A DNA stretch of 64,000 nucleotides from Bdellovibrio sp. CG22_combo_CG10-13_8_21_14_all_39_27. Lineage in GTDB: Bacteria; Bdellovibrionota; Bacteriovoracia; Bacteriovoracales; Bacteriovoracaceae. A program made the translations under genes and the position numbers. Position 1 is the first letter of the stretch, and each line of letters begins with the position of its first letter. This document shows positions 52,512 through 60,340 of the stretch, in pieces. The stretch spans positions 1 through 64,000 of the forward strand of contig PCTW01000054.1 in assembly GCA_002786715.1 (NCBI GenBank). Reading direction: 5' to 3'. The notes beneath the pieces were generated by a model, which was not told where the DNA came from, did no database searches, and was given only the letters and a program-made list of their open reading frames with translations.

Positions 52512-53207
52512 TTATGCAGCTTCGCTATCTTCTTGTGGACGAACATGGTTCTTCTTTGTTCCCAAAAGATCGATGAGCTTGATTGAATATTCTTCAATTT
52601 CAGCAACAATTTTTTCTGATTTGTTTGCAAGTACGGCATGAACAACCATTAACGAAATAGCTGCTACTAGTCCGAGAGCTGTCGTGTTCATGGCCTTTGA
52701 AATACCCATGGCCAGAAGTTTGGCTTTTGATGCAGGATCAGCACCGGCAACTGCAGCGAACGACTCAATAAGACCTTGAATGGTTCCTAAAAGTCCTAAT
52801 AGAGTAGAGATGTTGGCGCAAAGACCAATATAGCTCATTCTCTTATCGATTCGTGGAACAACTTCTAGGACTGTTGCTTCAACCGCATCCATAATTTGTT
52901 CTTTGGTTTGATTGGCCCGTTTAAGAGCACTTTTCAAAACCATTGGTAAAAGAGCTTTGGAGTTTGAACAATGTTGAATCCCTTTTTGAACTTCATTACC
53001 AAGAACGTGCTTCTTAATAAGATTCATTAAAGACGATCCATCAATATCGTAAGCGAACATGCTTTTAACACGTTCAATGGCAATCGCTAGACCAAAGCAC
53101 CATACACCGGCGATGATCCACATGAAGATACCACCCTCGCTCATAAACATGGCAACACTCTTAATAAAACTCGGGTCTGTGGCCGCTTGAACCATCTGTT
53201 CTTCCAT
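52512..53207 (-). CDS. aglR: TolQ/ExbB/MotA-like motor subunit AglR
   Basis: A 231-residue inner-membrane protein with three TM helices (about 25-45, 130-155 and 167-192) and a large cytoplasmic loop (about 46-130). Signature MSYIGLCANISTLLGLLGTIQGL is the TolQ/ExbB second TM, and AMNTTALGLVAAI the third with its conserved Thr pair. Together with the ExbD-like subunits it should form the proton-driven stator. The family in gliding bacteria is AglR; nothing in the sequence excludes a Tol/Exb role, but TolA/TolB genes are absent. Confidence 0.85.
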   Translation of the reverse strand: MEEQMVQAATDPSFIKSVAMFMSEGGIFMWIIAGVWCFGLAIAIERVKSMFAYDIDGSSLMNLIKKHVLGNEVQKGIQHCSNSKALLPMVLKSALKRANQTKEQIMDAVEATVLEVVPRIDKRMSYIGLCANISTLLGLLGTIQGLIESFAAVAGADPASKAKLLAMGISKAMNTTALGLVAAISLMVVHAVLANKSEKIVAEIEEYSIKLIDLLGTKKNHVRPQEDSEAA

Positions 53208-53319
53208 ATCTCCTCCAACTAAAGTAGTCTGGTAAACTTATCGGGCATCCCCAGAATAAACTTGATTAAAAAAGTTGGCATGCAACCTTCTGTAATGACA
53301 AGCTTTTTCCTAAGGTTTT

Positions 53320-53583
53320 CTACCTTAAGTTCTTAATGTCCTCACGGATTTCAGGATTGAAATCATCCCGATCAAAAAGGGTCCGGCCAAAGATCTTCCG
53401 CTCACGTTCCTTAACTGATAAATCGCCGGGTGCAATGACTTCACCTTTAATCTCGAGGTCCCCGAGATCAAAGGTTTCGTATTGCTTATATTTTACGATA
53501 ACTTTCTCACCATTTTTATGAATCACTTCATCTTGAGACCAGGCATTGGAAGACAAGAGAAGGACTAAAAGAATTATTCTCAT
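53320..53583 (-). CDS. small secreted protein of the Glt cluster
   Basis: An 87-residue protein with signal peptide (MRIILLVLLLSSNAWS) and a short charged mature part: GEKVIVKYKQYETFDLGDLEIKGE, then RERKIFGRTLFDRDDF and a basic tail. No recognised family; it might correspond to one of the small periplasmic Glt proteins. Its start overlaps the stop of the TPR gene upstream by four bases (ATGA). A 112-base gap then separates it from aglR, the largest gap within the cluster, where an internal promoter could lie. Confidence 0.55.
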   Translation of the reverse strand: MRIILLVLLLSSNAWSQDEVIHKNGEKVIVKYKQYETFDLGDLEIKGEVIAPGDLSVKERERKIFGRTLFDRDDFNPEIREDIKNLR

Positions 53584-55040
53584 CGTCTTGCTCCTTGTAG
53601 AGATTCTTCTTTTGATTCAACTCTTTCGCAATTGCTTTTGAGACCAAAAGAATAATCTCCCAATTCATCTCCCCAAAATTCACCATCAAAGTGATAAAAA
53701 TGCTGATCTATTTTTCGATTAACATTTGAATAATCTCCTCGACTACGATCGGCTACAAGCTTTTCGTTTGAATAAAGGAGATCTCTCTTAAGTGACATCA
53801 CTTCTAGTTTGATATTAAACATTTCATATGAGAAACGGTGAATATCATTCACAAAGTCAAACATCTCTTTTTTAATATAATGATTCAAATGTTTCGTTCT
53901 CCAAGAAACGATTCCTTTCAATTCTTCAGTTAAAAGATTAACAAATGCAGAGCGTTTCTTTCTTTCACTTAATTGCTTAAACTCATTTTGAGCTTTCTTA
54001 TAGTTAATAAGATCGAGAGAAAATTTTACTTTTTTACGAGTTTGAGTAATGAGGTTTCGAATATAGGGATTCAAATGCTCTTGCTCGCGAATTGGAGAGA
54101 GCATCATTTTTAAAAAGAATGTTTGAGAATTCTTTTCCTTAAGAATAAATTTCTTCAAAGCATCTGACTGAGGTTTATAAACTTTGTAGTATTGATCGAC
54201 CATCACCATGGTGTCATCCCAGAGGCAAAGTCTAAAATAAGAGAGAGCAGACAATACTTCAGCCTCAGGAAAAAAATATGAAGTCAGAAGGGGGGACTTG
54301 TATGTGGTTAAAAGACCAAGGGTTCGGTTATAGTCTTTTAAATAATAACTAGTCCAAGCTTTCTCTAAGAGGAGATAAGGCCAGCGATAACTAGTCTTTG
54401 GAATTTCTTCATAAATGGCAAGAGCTTCTTCATATTTTTTGTGTCTAAAGAGTGAACGAGCTTTGTGAATAACACATGATTCTCTAATGATACCAAAGTA
54501 TCTCTCTAAGCGTTCTACTTTTGCTTCTTTCTCAATTTTTGAAGAAAGTTGGATGCAGCTTCCATAGGCTTGAATACTTTCATTATGCTTGCCTAGAATA
54601 TTATAAGCGGTACCTAACATGAGATAAGCTTCTGGTGTAAAACGGTGATCCTTAGGAAAATCTTTAAGGGCAGCAATGGCCTTGTTATATCTTTCGTAAT
54701 GAATGCTTTTTAAGCCCAAGATGAATCTCAAGGAAGGAGAATCTTTTTGATCGAGGATCTCATCACTCAATGTAAAAAAGCTCAATGTCCCAGTTTTTAA
54801 AATCAAAGTCTCCAACATATCTTCGAGCTCTGGAGTCATTACCTTGTCGGTTACTAAGTGTTCTTTGGCAAAGATGGCCGCAGAATAAAAAGCTTTGGAT
54901 TTGTATAACTCTTGCGCAACCAGAATATTGCGAAATTTAGTATTTTTACTAAAGTATATTTTTTCAGCTTTTACGAGATCAGCCTTTGCGACTGGAATCG
55001 CTAAAAAACTTAATAGTAATAGTGCGACTTTCAACTTCAT
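53580..55040 (-). CDS. secreted TPR protein, GltC-like
   Basis: Signal peptide ends AKA. The next 300 residues hold TPR-like repeats (AYLMLGTAYNILGKHNESIQAYG, ARSLFRHKKYEEALAIYEEI, LEKAWTSYYLKDYNRTLGLL), followed by a C-terminal helical part with little repeat character. 486 residues without membrane anchor places it in the periplasm. Order next to the barrel gene matches the Myxococcus G2 group, where GltC follows the barrel-type GltA/GltB; assignment as GltC is by position and fold. Confidence 0.65.
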   Translation of the reverse strand: MKLKVALLLLSFLAIPVAKADLVKAEKIYFSKNTKFRNILVAQELYKSKAFYSAAIFAKEHLVTDKVMTPELEDMLETLILKTGTLSFFTLSDEILDQKDSPSLRFILGLKSIHYERYNKAIAALKDFPKDHRFTPEAYLMLGTAYNILGKHNESIQAYGSCIQLSSKIEKEAKVERLERYFGIIRESCVIHKARSLFRHKKYEEALAIYEEIPKTSYRWPYLLLEKAWTSYYLKDYNRTLGLLTTYKSPLLTSYFFPEAEVLSALSYFRLCLWDDTMVMVDQYYKVYKPQSDALKKFILKEKNSQTFFLKMMLSPIREQEHLNPYIRNLITQTRKKVKFSLDLINYKKAQNEFKQLSERKKRSAFVNLLTEELKGIVSWRTKHLNHYIKKEMFDFVNDIHRFSYEMFNIKLEVMSLKRDLLYSNEKLVADRSRGDYSNVNRKIDQHFYHFDGEFWGDELGDYSFGLKSNCERVESKEESLQGARR

Positions 55041-55049
55041 TAAATCCTC

Positions 55050-55769
55050 TTAAAATGAAAAACCAACAGAAAAGATAACATCACCATTTGCACGCCACTT
55101 GTCTGTCTGCGCGCGATTAGGAAGTAGGGGGCCAGGAGCTTGGTAGGTCGTTCTTAGATAAGAAAGATCAACGTGCCATCTTTTGTTAACGTGAACGCGT
55201 ACACCCGTTTTTCCCAAGATTCCGGTATAGCTTTCTTTTCTATAGTTATCTGCTGTCGTTGTTGAAGCCACAGTGAGAGCATTTGAAGAAGTTTCAACCT
55301 TTCCTAAGCCTAGTCCAAAGTGCCAGTCAAAATAAATAATTTTATTAAAAGTATTTATTTTCCCGTAGAAAGGGGCCCATACTGCAAGTGCGCCATAAGA
55401 TTTCTCAAGCTGTCTTACAAAAGGAACAGACTGATTAATGCTCTGAAGACTTTGATAAGCATCGTTAAATTTATTTGAGTAACTATTGTACATAAGTTCT
55501 AGTGCCCATTCTTCGTTAAAGTAATAACCAGTCGAGAAATGAACGCCACTTGCGTCAGTATAGTCACTAGAGAGTCCGTAGATATAACCTAGTTGGGCGT
55601 AGACAGAGTGAGCTTTCTTATAAATTTTATTCTGAAGAACGTAGACTTTTTTATCTGGATCTAACCAAAGATAGTCGTACAAATCTTTCTCAGCCGCGAG
55701 GAGAGAAGATGGCCCGGCAATTTGCCAGGCCACCATCAGTAATATTGAGAGTTTTGCTAAAGTTCGCAC
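55050..55769 (-). CDS. outer-membrane beta-barrel protein, GltA/GltB/CglE-type
   Basis: The start is the GTG at 55769, preceded by GGAGG and overlapping the stop of the VWA gene (TAGTG); an ATG at 55787 lacks this site. Signal peptide to SSLLA. The mature part alternates strands with aromatic girdles: VYAQLGYIYGLSSDYTD, HFSTGYYFNEEWALELMYNSYS, WHVDLSYLRTTY, ending in VIFSVGFSF with terminal Phe as outer-membrane barrels need. Eight-stranded barrel size (about 210 residues). This type of barrel is shared by myxobacterial gliding proteins. Confidence 0.72.
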   Translation of the reverse strand: MRTLAKLSILLMVAWQIAGPSSLLAAEKDLYDYLWLDPDKKVYVLQNKIYKKAHSVYAQLGYIYGLSSDYTDASGVHFSTGYYFNEEWALELMYNSYSNKFNDAYQSLQSINQSVPFVRQLEKSYGALAVWAPFYGKINTFNKIIYFDWHFGLGLGKVETSSNALTVASTTTADNYRKESYTGILGKTGVRVHVNKRWHVDLSYLRTTYQAPGPLLPNRAQTDKWRANGDVIFSVGFSF

Positions 55770-56947
55770 TAATTGCCTCCAACACATTTTTGATAATATC
55801 CAACCACGATCGAACCTGCATTAGGGATAGCTGTTTGGTCAAACTTAACAACTCTGTTAACAGCATCGTAAGTCCATCCACTAGTTACAGCTTGTCCGTT
55901 TACAGTCACTTGAATTTGACTATTCAATGGAACACCTGAAAGTGGGAAACTATCAAGAAGGTTCAAGATCTGAGCACCAATGTCATTCAGTGTAGTGTAA
56001 AAGTCTTGGTGAATGTCAGAAACAGTACCACCAATAGCATTTGTAAAGTCAGTGTAACGTGTTCCAAGAGTTTCCCATTGTTTGTTAGGAATGATCTCAG
56101 TTGTTACGATTGAGTATGATTTTAAAAAACCGCTGTTACCTTTTAGTGCTTTAATACCATCCACGTAGTTTGATACAGCATTCGGAGATTGATCTTGCTC
56201 ATCAGATAAGTGAACGATAACCAAATAAGCATCTTGTCTCATCCAGCTTGCAGAATATCTATTTAAAAAGTCCTGTGATGTTTTTAAGCCCATCTCTGTA
56301 CCTGATCCGTTTGTTCCTACTTTTACCCAATTCTTAAAGTTGTTAAGAAAGGTCGCTTCATCTTGAGCAGCTGCTTGAGAAGTTAAAGCGTTAAGATCAC
56401 CACGGGCGATACCTGAATAATTACTTCTTCCATCAGTAGTTGTGATTCCCATTTTGAAATCCACGCCACGATTTAAGAAGTTACCAATGAAGGCTTCAAA
56501 GTTATAAGCGAGAGCATCTTGTTCATCACCCATTGAACCTGAGTTATCAATAACCCAAAGGATATCAACTTTAGCTTCTTGTGCTACGTTTTGAACAAAT
56601 GTATCTGATGCGTCTGTAAGTGTTCCGGTTCCACAAACACCTGGTTGTGGATCAGTCGTTCCGCCACCAGTTCCTGGATCAGTAGTTCCGCCACCAGTTC
56701 CTGGATCAGTAGTTCCGCCACCAGTTCCTGGATCAGTAGTTCCGCCACCAGTTCCTGGATCAGTTACTGTTCCACCTGTTGATGGATCGTCTGGAATTGC
56801 TGCTGGATCTTTTAGTTTATGATCATCAGGAACTCCCACGCCTTCGAGGAATTCTTTCTGATAAAATTCTTGCTGATTACAACCGGAAAGTGCGGCAATG
56901 AGCAGGATCAAACTTAAGTGTCTGTTGATCTTCGTTATGAATGTCAT
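55769..56947 (-). CDS. VWA-domain outer-membrane lipoprotein, CglB-like adhesin candidate
   Basis: Lipoprotein signal ends LSGC, then a disordered Gly/Thr/Pro linker and a von Willebrand A domain (about 120-340). VDILWVIDNSGSMGDEQD supplies the MIDAS motif DxSGS, and LVIVHLSDEQD the later acidic MIDAS residue. Late cysteines are few: one at GVCGTG near the domain entrance and KCVGGN at the very C-terminus. In Myxococcus the VWA lipoprotein CglB is the surface adhesin of Agl-Glt focal adhesions. Direct adjacency to the barrel gene argues the same role. I start at 56947, with GAGG upstream. Confidence 0.75.
   Translation of the reverse strand: MTFITKINRHLSLILLIAALSGCNQQEFYQKEFLEGVGVPDDHKLKDPAAIPDDPSTGGTVTDPGTGGGTTDPGTGGGTTDPGTGGGTTDPGTGGGTTDPQPGVCGTGTLTDASDTFVQNVAQEAKVDILWVIDNSGSMGDEQDALAYNFEAFIGNFLNRGVDFKMGITTTDGRSNYSGIARGDLNALTSQAAAQDEATFLNNFKNWVKVGTNGSGTEMGLKTSQDFLNRYSASWMRQDAYLVIVHLSDEQDQSPNAVSNYVDGIKALKGNSGFLKSYSIVTTEIIPNKQWETLGTRYTDFTNAIGGTVSDIHQDFYTTLNDIGAQILNLLDSFPLSGVPLNSQIQVTVNGQAVTSGWTYDAVNRVVKFDQTAIPNAGSIVVGYYQKCVGGN
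56658..56765 (-). repeat. four tandem 27-bp repeats in the VWA-protein linker
   Basis: Four back-to-back 27-base units (56658-56684, 56685-56711, 56712-56738, 56739-56765), nearly identical. They encode TDPGTGGGT repeats, about 36 residues, between the lipobox region and the VWA domain. The copies are so similar that copy number could vary by slippage and change linker length. Confidence 0.9.
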
Positions 56948-57117
56948 GGACAACCTCAATTAAGTGCCGGAACTCGCAATCGATAAGCCCATCAATTACG
57001 TGAGTGAGTAATAACTCTTTTCCGGTCTCGTCTTGGGTTTGCCTCAACTTACATTCAACTGCGTGCGGACGTACAACTCAAACCAAAAAGTCCTTTGACC
57101 TATTTTCTTATGTAGAA

Positions 57118-57145
57118 ATCATAACATCCTGACGTTTGACCTCAA
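57118..57145 (-). promoter_or_regulatory. probable promoter of the Agl-Glt cluster
   Basis: On the minus strand TTGAGG (57145-57140) and TATGAT (57123-57118) are separated by 16 bases, close to sigma-70 boxes. The predicted start of transcription lies about 160 bases ahead of the VWA gene start, leaving a leader. In the stretch 56960-57346 I see no other gene. Confidence 0.45.
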
Positions 57146-57346
57146 GCTGAAAGCCGAACTAGGGCCACAAAGCTTTACATATTAAGAGCTTAAGTCTTTT
57201 TTAGTAGGTGCTGAAGAGCTAACTCAAGAGTTCGAAAATCGCCAACTTTTTGTGTGCTTCAAAGTTATTTATTGAAGTCCTTCACTTGAGAAGTGATGAA
57301 TCATTTTTCCAAGAGAGTTGTTTACATTCCCAATCATGGGAGCATG

Positions 57347-57844
57347 TTATTGCTTATCGATCATGCTCTGAAAATCATCCATATTGTATTTTATTTCATC
57401 AAGCATATCTGGTGAAAGTTGATATCTTTTGGAGTGAATATACATATGGGCCCAAGCTTCATATTCTAATAGGGCCTCCCAATAATAATTACTCAAGAAT
57501 CGGATCTGTACTCCTGCGACTTGCCTGACATACATTGATTGTTCTTGATGAATATTTTCATGCCCAATAATCGCTGCCAACCAACCTTCATGAGGTCTTC
57601 CATTATACTCAAAAGCGCTCTCTGATAGAGAAATGGAATTAGTATAATTAGCGGTTACAGCATAAGCTTCTTCAAGTTCTCCAGGCTTTTTTATTTTCAC
57701 TTTTTTGCAATTGATTGGAAACTTGTGACAAACAATTTTTAAAGCTTCAGCATACTTTTTTTGTTTTACTAAACGATCGAAAGAATCATCTTGAGCATAT
57801 ACAGAAGTGCTGACAAAAAGGAGGGCAAAAATCAATTTTTTCAT
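57347..57844 (-). CDS. small secreted HExxH protein
   Basis: A 165-residue protein with signal peptide (cleaved after SVYAQD). IIGHENIHQEQSM contains HExxH, and EALLEYEAWAH about 25 residues on offers a third zinc ligand (E or H). Two cysteines sit in the first third (VCHKFPINCKK). This is half the usual size for a metallopeptidase, so it may be a minimal zinc peptidase or a binding relic. No family recognised. The gene stands alone between the Glt promoter and a divergent small secreted gene. Confidence 0.6.
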   Translation of the reverse strand: MKKLIFALLFVSTSVYAQDDSFDRLVKQKKYAEALKIVCHKFPINCKKVKIKKPGELEEAYAVTANYTNSISLSESAFEYNGRPHEGWLAAIIGHENIHQEQSMYVRQVAGVQIRFLSNYYWEALLEYEAWAHMYIHSKRYQLSPDMLDEIKYNMDDFQSMIDKQ

Positions 57845-57972
57845 GGAAAAAAGCTATCATTATATAATGATGTTTCGGGCCTATTTGTAATAGTTACATT
57901 TACGGATGACGCTTTGTGGATATTCAAGACACTTCACCGCTGATAGCCTTTTTTATACTAAGAGGGGTTTAT

Positions 57973-58428
57973 ATGAAATTTTTTGTTTTAGCATTAGTAA
58001 GCTTACTATCTCTGTCTTCTCACGCAGATGAAGTCTCAAATGCAGTGAGGTCCTTTCATCAACTTGAGTTTATTAACTTTATCTCTGACTCAGGAATAAA
58101 GCATGACGATTGCTACCCAATGCCAGACAGGCAAACGTGTGTGAAGTATGCATGTTCTCGGTTGTCGACTTTTGAATGCGACGATCAGGACGAACTCGAG
58201 GCGATGTTTAATGTTTGTAAAGGAAACTTTGGTGATCGATGTCTTAAAGCAGCTACTTCTAAGCTCAATTCTTTTGAATATAATGAATTCTCAGAAATCT
58301 CAGAATTGGCCGTCGCCTGTAGTGGTTTCTATGATGTTTCTTGTATTGATTACGTTTGCCAAAGAATTGGTCATTTTAAATGTGACGAGAGAAGTGAGCT
58401 GATTAAGATTATAAATCAGTGTAAATAA
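57973..58428 (+). CDS. secreted protein of three Cys-bearing repeats
   Basis: Signal peptide from ATG 57973, chosen for AGAGGGG just upstream; the frame from 57916 adds an unlikely leader. The mature part is three tandem units of about 35 residues: CVKYACSRLSTFECDD...VCKG, CLKAATSKLNSFEYNE...ACSG and CIDYVCQRIGHFKCDE...QCK. Units 1 and 3 each have four cysteines; unit 2 lacks two of them, at the two central positions. That paired loss suggests a disulfide between those positions in units 1 and 3. Periplasmic or secreted; function unknown. Confidence 0.65.
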   Translation: MKFFVLALVSLLSLSSHADEVSNAVRSFHQLEFINFISDSGIKHDDCYPMPDRQTCVKYACSRLSTFECDDQDELEAMFNVCKGNFGDRCLKAATSKLNSFEYNEFSEISELAVACSGFYDVSCIDYVCQRIGHFKCDERSELIKIINQCK

Positions 58429-58492
58429 AAGAATTTCTAGCTTCTGAAAACACAATCATGGCCAACTCTTTGTTTTTAATCATTCTTTAGTT

Positions 58493-58525
58493 GCGCTGTT
58501 TGCTCAAAAAAACAGCGCTTCTTTT
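58493..58525 (+). terminator. Rho-independent terminator
   Basis: GCGCTGTTT (58493-58501) and AAACAGCGC (58510-58518) form a nine-base-pair stem with an A-rich loop, followed by TTCTTTTC. It ends the transcript of the three-repeat Cys protein gene, 65 bases after the stop. Confidence 0.85.
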
Positions 58526-58599
58526 CATACATGGTCACTTTGCTCGCACTGAATCTCATTTCATGATTAAAGCGTTCACCACCACGTAACTCGATGACA

Positions 58600-58791
58600 T
58601 CTCACGAATGTTGTAGATGTTGCCACAGGAAGAACTGAGAGCCCTTTTTGTGGAATATCGGAGAGAGGGGGGGAAAGCCAATACCCGAACGCTTTGTCTC
58701 TTAGGAAATGTTGGTAGAAAACCCATAGATTTCCCACCCCAAAATCCACCGCCGGAAAGGTTAGAAATGACTCATTTTCGGCGGTTTTTTT
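58600..58791 (+). ncRNA. candidate structured RNA with its own terminator
   Basis: Between a terminator at 58493 and the HTH gene lies a 450-base stretch without a credible gene. It holds four consecutive hairpins: CCACA (58623)/TGTGG (58649); GAGA plus AAAGC (58661, 58674)/GCTTT plus TCTC (58691, 58697); GGAAAT (58704)/ATTTCC (58729); and a terminator stem at 58748-58785. A terminator with no gene before it implies a separate short transcript. I tried SRP RNA, RNase P RNA, tmRNA and 6S RNA signatures and found no match. The start is only a guess. Confidence 0.4.
58748..58791 (+). terminator. Rho-independent terminator of the candidate RNA
   Basis: ACCGCCG (58748-58754) pairs with CGGCGGT (58779-58785), and inside it AAATG (58765-58769) pairs with CATTT (58773-58777). 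A run of seven T follows at 58785-58791. It stands in front of, not behind, the HTH regulator gene. Confidence 0.75.
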
Positions 58792-58820
58792 GACAGCCCT
58801 GTAAAAAGGAATCACCTAGT

Positions 58821-58849
58821 TTTCAATATTTAACGCGCCGTGATATAAA
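58821..58849 (+). promoter_or_regulatory. possible promoter of the HTH regulator gene
   Basis: TTTCAA (58821-58826) and TATAAA (58844-58849) are 17 bases apart, 37 bases before the start codon. The -10 is good and the -35 weak. Another TATAAA lies at 58861-58866. Confidence 0.35.
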
Positions 58850-58885
58850 ATCCTGAATTCTATAAAAGAGCATAAGGAAGAATCT

Positions 58886-60340
58886 ATGATGACCCAAGAA
58901 ATCCACGTCGATACTCTCATCTTTGAATTAAATAAATTCTTAGAGTTAGGATCTATTTCTTTGTCTCAAATGGCGGGGCAACTCGGAGTCTCAAAAGGAC
59001 ATCTTTCAGAAATTAAAAATGGAAAAACTCTTCCTGCATTAAACCTAGGTCTGCGCATTTTGAAGATCTGTGGCCTTGACACTATGACGAGAAGAAAATG
59101 GGCCCATATCTATAACATGAGAGTGTCTGAAGAATATCTCGAAGTTCATGACAAAGTTGAAAATAAAGAAAGTGTCATAAATCTAAATGAAAGAATTTCT
59201 AATCTTTTGGCCAATGATTTAAATTTGATGAATGCCTATGTTGATATCGTCAATCGCGAGCAGTTGGGAATTTCACAAGAAGAACTCATGGTTGAATATG
59301 GCCGAGATGTTGTAAAAAAGCTCAAGACTCTTATTAAAGAGGATGTGATCGTTCAAGAAGATAGAATGTTTAAAGTTGGAAAATGTTCACCTGTTATAAC
59401 TCGCAACGCTTCATATGATCTCATGAAGGAAATTATTGATGATCAAAAGGAAAAATTCCAACATGGAGAACTTAAAGGGAAATTTAGATTTGAAATCAAT
59501 GACCTTGATGAATCTGGATATCAGGAATTATCAGTTGTTTTCGATGAAGCTTTAAAGAAGGCGCAAGAAGTTATTGAAAAACGTAAAAAAGCAAAAGGGC
59601 AGCCTGGAAATCGCTATGTTTTTCAATTACTACTAGGACAACTCAAATCAATCGTCTTAGTTTTTGGTCTTTTGCTTGGCGGATTAAGTATATTTCAATC
59701 ACAAGATGCCTTTGCACAACCAATGAGTAACTACACATCAACTGATACAGATTCAACTTCTGGCGGACTCTCTGGTGGTTCAAGTTCTCGCTTAACTGAA
59801 GAAGAAATTAAAATGTTAGAGTATATCGACCAATACTTTCAACACAAAAGACCTGCATTTGATTGGAGCAGCATTGAAAATGAAACAGGATTCAAATTTG
59901 CTTGGCCTCAAATTGATCTCTCTGGAGTTAGACTTTCGGTAAATCGCGTTTGTCGTGCAGAGAATAATATGATCAGAAGTATCGTTCCGGAAAGAGTTTG
60001 TGTGAAGTGGAAAACGGTCAAAAGAGAATGTTTCAGCTCTGAGCTAGGAATGAGTGACTGTATGATTATTGACTCTAACCAACCGACTTTTGGAAACGTG
60101 GTTGTGGAAAGAAGCTGTGAAGAGTATGCCTTTCAACTTCTCTATAAATCAAATTTGATAACGAAAGAAGAGAATCTTAGAGATCGCTTTGGTAATCTTA
60201 AAAGGAATATCATTTTAGAGCAAGGTGCCACTCAATTTGAAGTAAGTATTTTAGGTAATGATGATGATAATAAGTACGTTAAAAAAGCTCAAAAAAGTTA
60301 TGATCTACCTGAATGTAAAATGTTTGAAATGATTATCTAG
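58886..60340 (+). CDS. membrane-anchored HTH regulator with extracytoplasmic Cys domain
   Basis: N-terminal helix-turn-helix (SLSQMAGQLGVSKGHLSEIKNGKTLP, about 22-50) in the XRE style, then a helical region to about 250, one TM segment (about 256-272, SIVLVFGLLLGGLSIF) with a cleavage-like AFAQP after it, a Ser/Gly linker, and an extracytoplasmic domain of about 190 residues with seven cysteines. This is the ToxR-like plan: DNA binding inside, sensing outside. If the AFA site were cleaved, the protein would be split into two parts, an unusual option. Target unknown. A candidate RNA and promoter lie upstream. Confidence 0.65.
   Translation: MMTQEIHVDTLIFELNKFLELGSISLSQMAGQLGVSKGHLSEIKNGKTLPALNLGLRILKICGLDTMTRRKWAHIYNMRVSEEYLEVHDKVENKESVINLNERISNLLANDLNLMNAYVDIVNREQLGISQEELMVEYGRDVVKKLKTLIKEDVIVQEDRMFKVGKCSPVITRNASYDLMKEIIDDQKEKFQHGELKGKFRFEINDLDESGYQELSVVFDEALKKAQEVIEKRKKAKGQPGNRYVFQLLLGQLKSIVLVFGLLLGGLSIFQSQDAFAQPMSNYTSTDTDSTSGGLSGGSSSRLTEEEIKMLEYIDQYFQHKRPAFDWSSIENETGFKFAWPQIDLSGVRLSVNRVCRAENNMIRSIVPERVCVKWKTVKRECFSSELGMSDCMIIDSNQPTFGNVVVERSCEEYAFQLLYKSNLITKEENLRDRFGNLKRNIILEQGATQFEVSILGNDDDNKYVKKAQKSYDLPECKMFEMII

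Noticed and set aside
52512-53207. AglR-type gene considered as TolQ of a Tol-Pal system
   Set aside because: Two TolR-like genes, GltG, TPR and barrel genes sit in the operon, whereas tolA, tolB and pal are absent.
56658-56765. Tandem repeats considered as a possible CRISPR or regulatory array
   Set aside because: The units abut without spacers, keep the reading frame of the VWA protein, and encode a Gly/Thr/Pro linker.
58600-58791. Candidate RNA tested as SRP RNA, RNase P RNA, tmRNA or 6S RNA
   Set aside because: The conserved core sequences of these RNAs are not present, so I leave it unassigned.
58576-58815. A 79-codon minus-strand frame in the 58.4-58.9 kb gap
   Set aside because: It runs through a clear terminator stem, has odd amino-acid composition and no ribosome site; the hairpins explain the region better as RNA.
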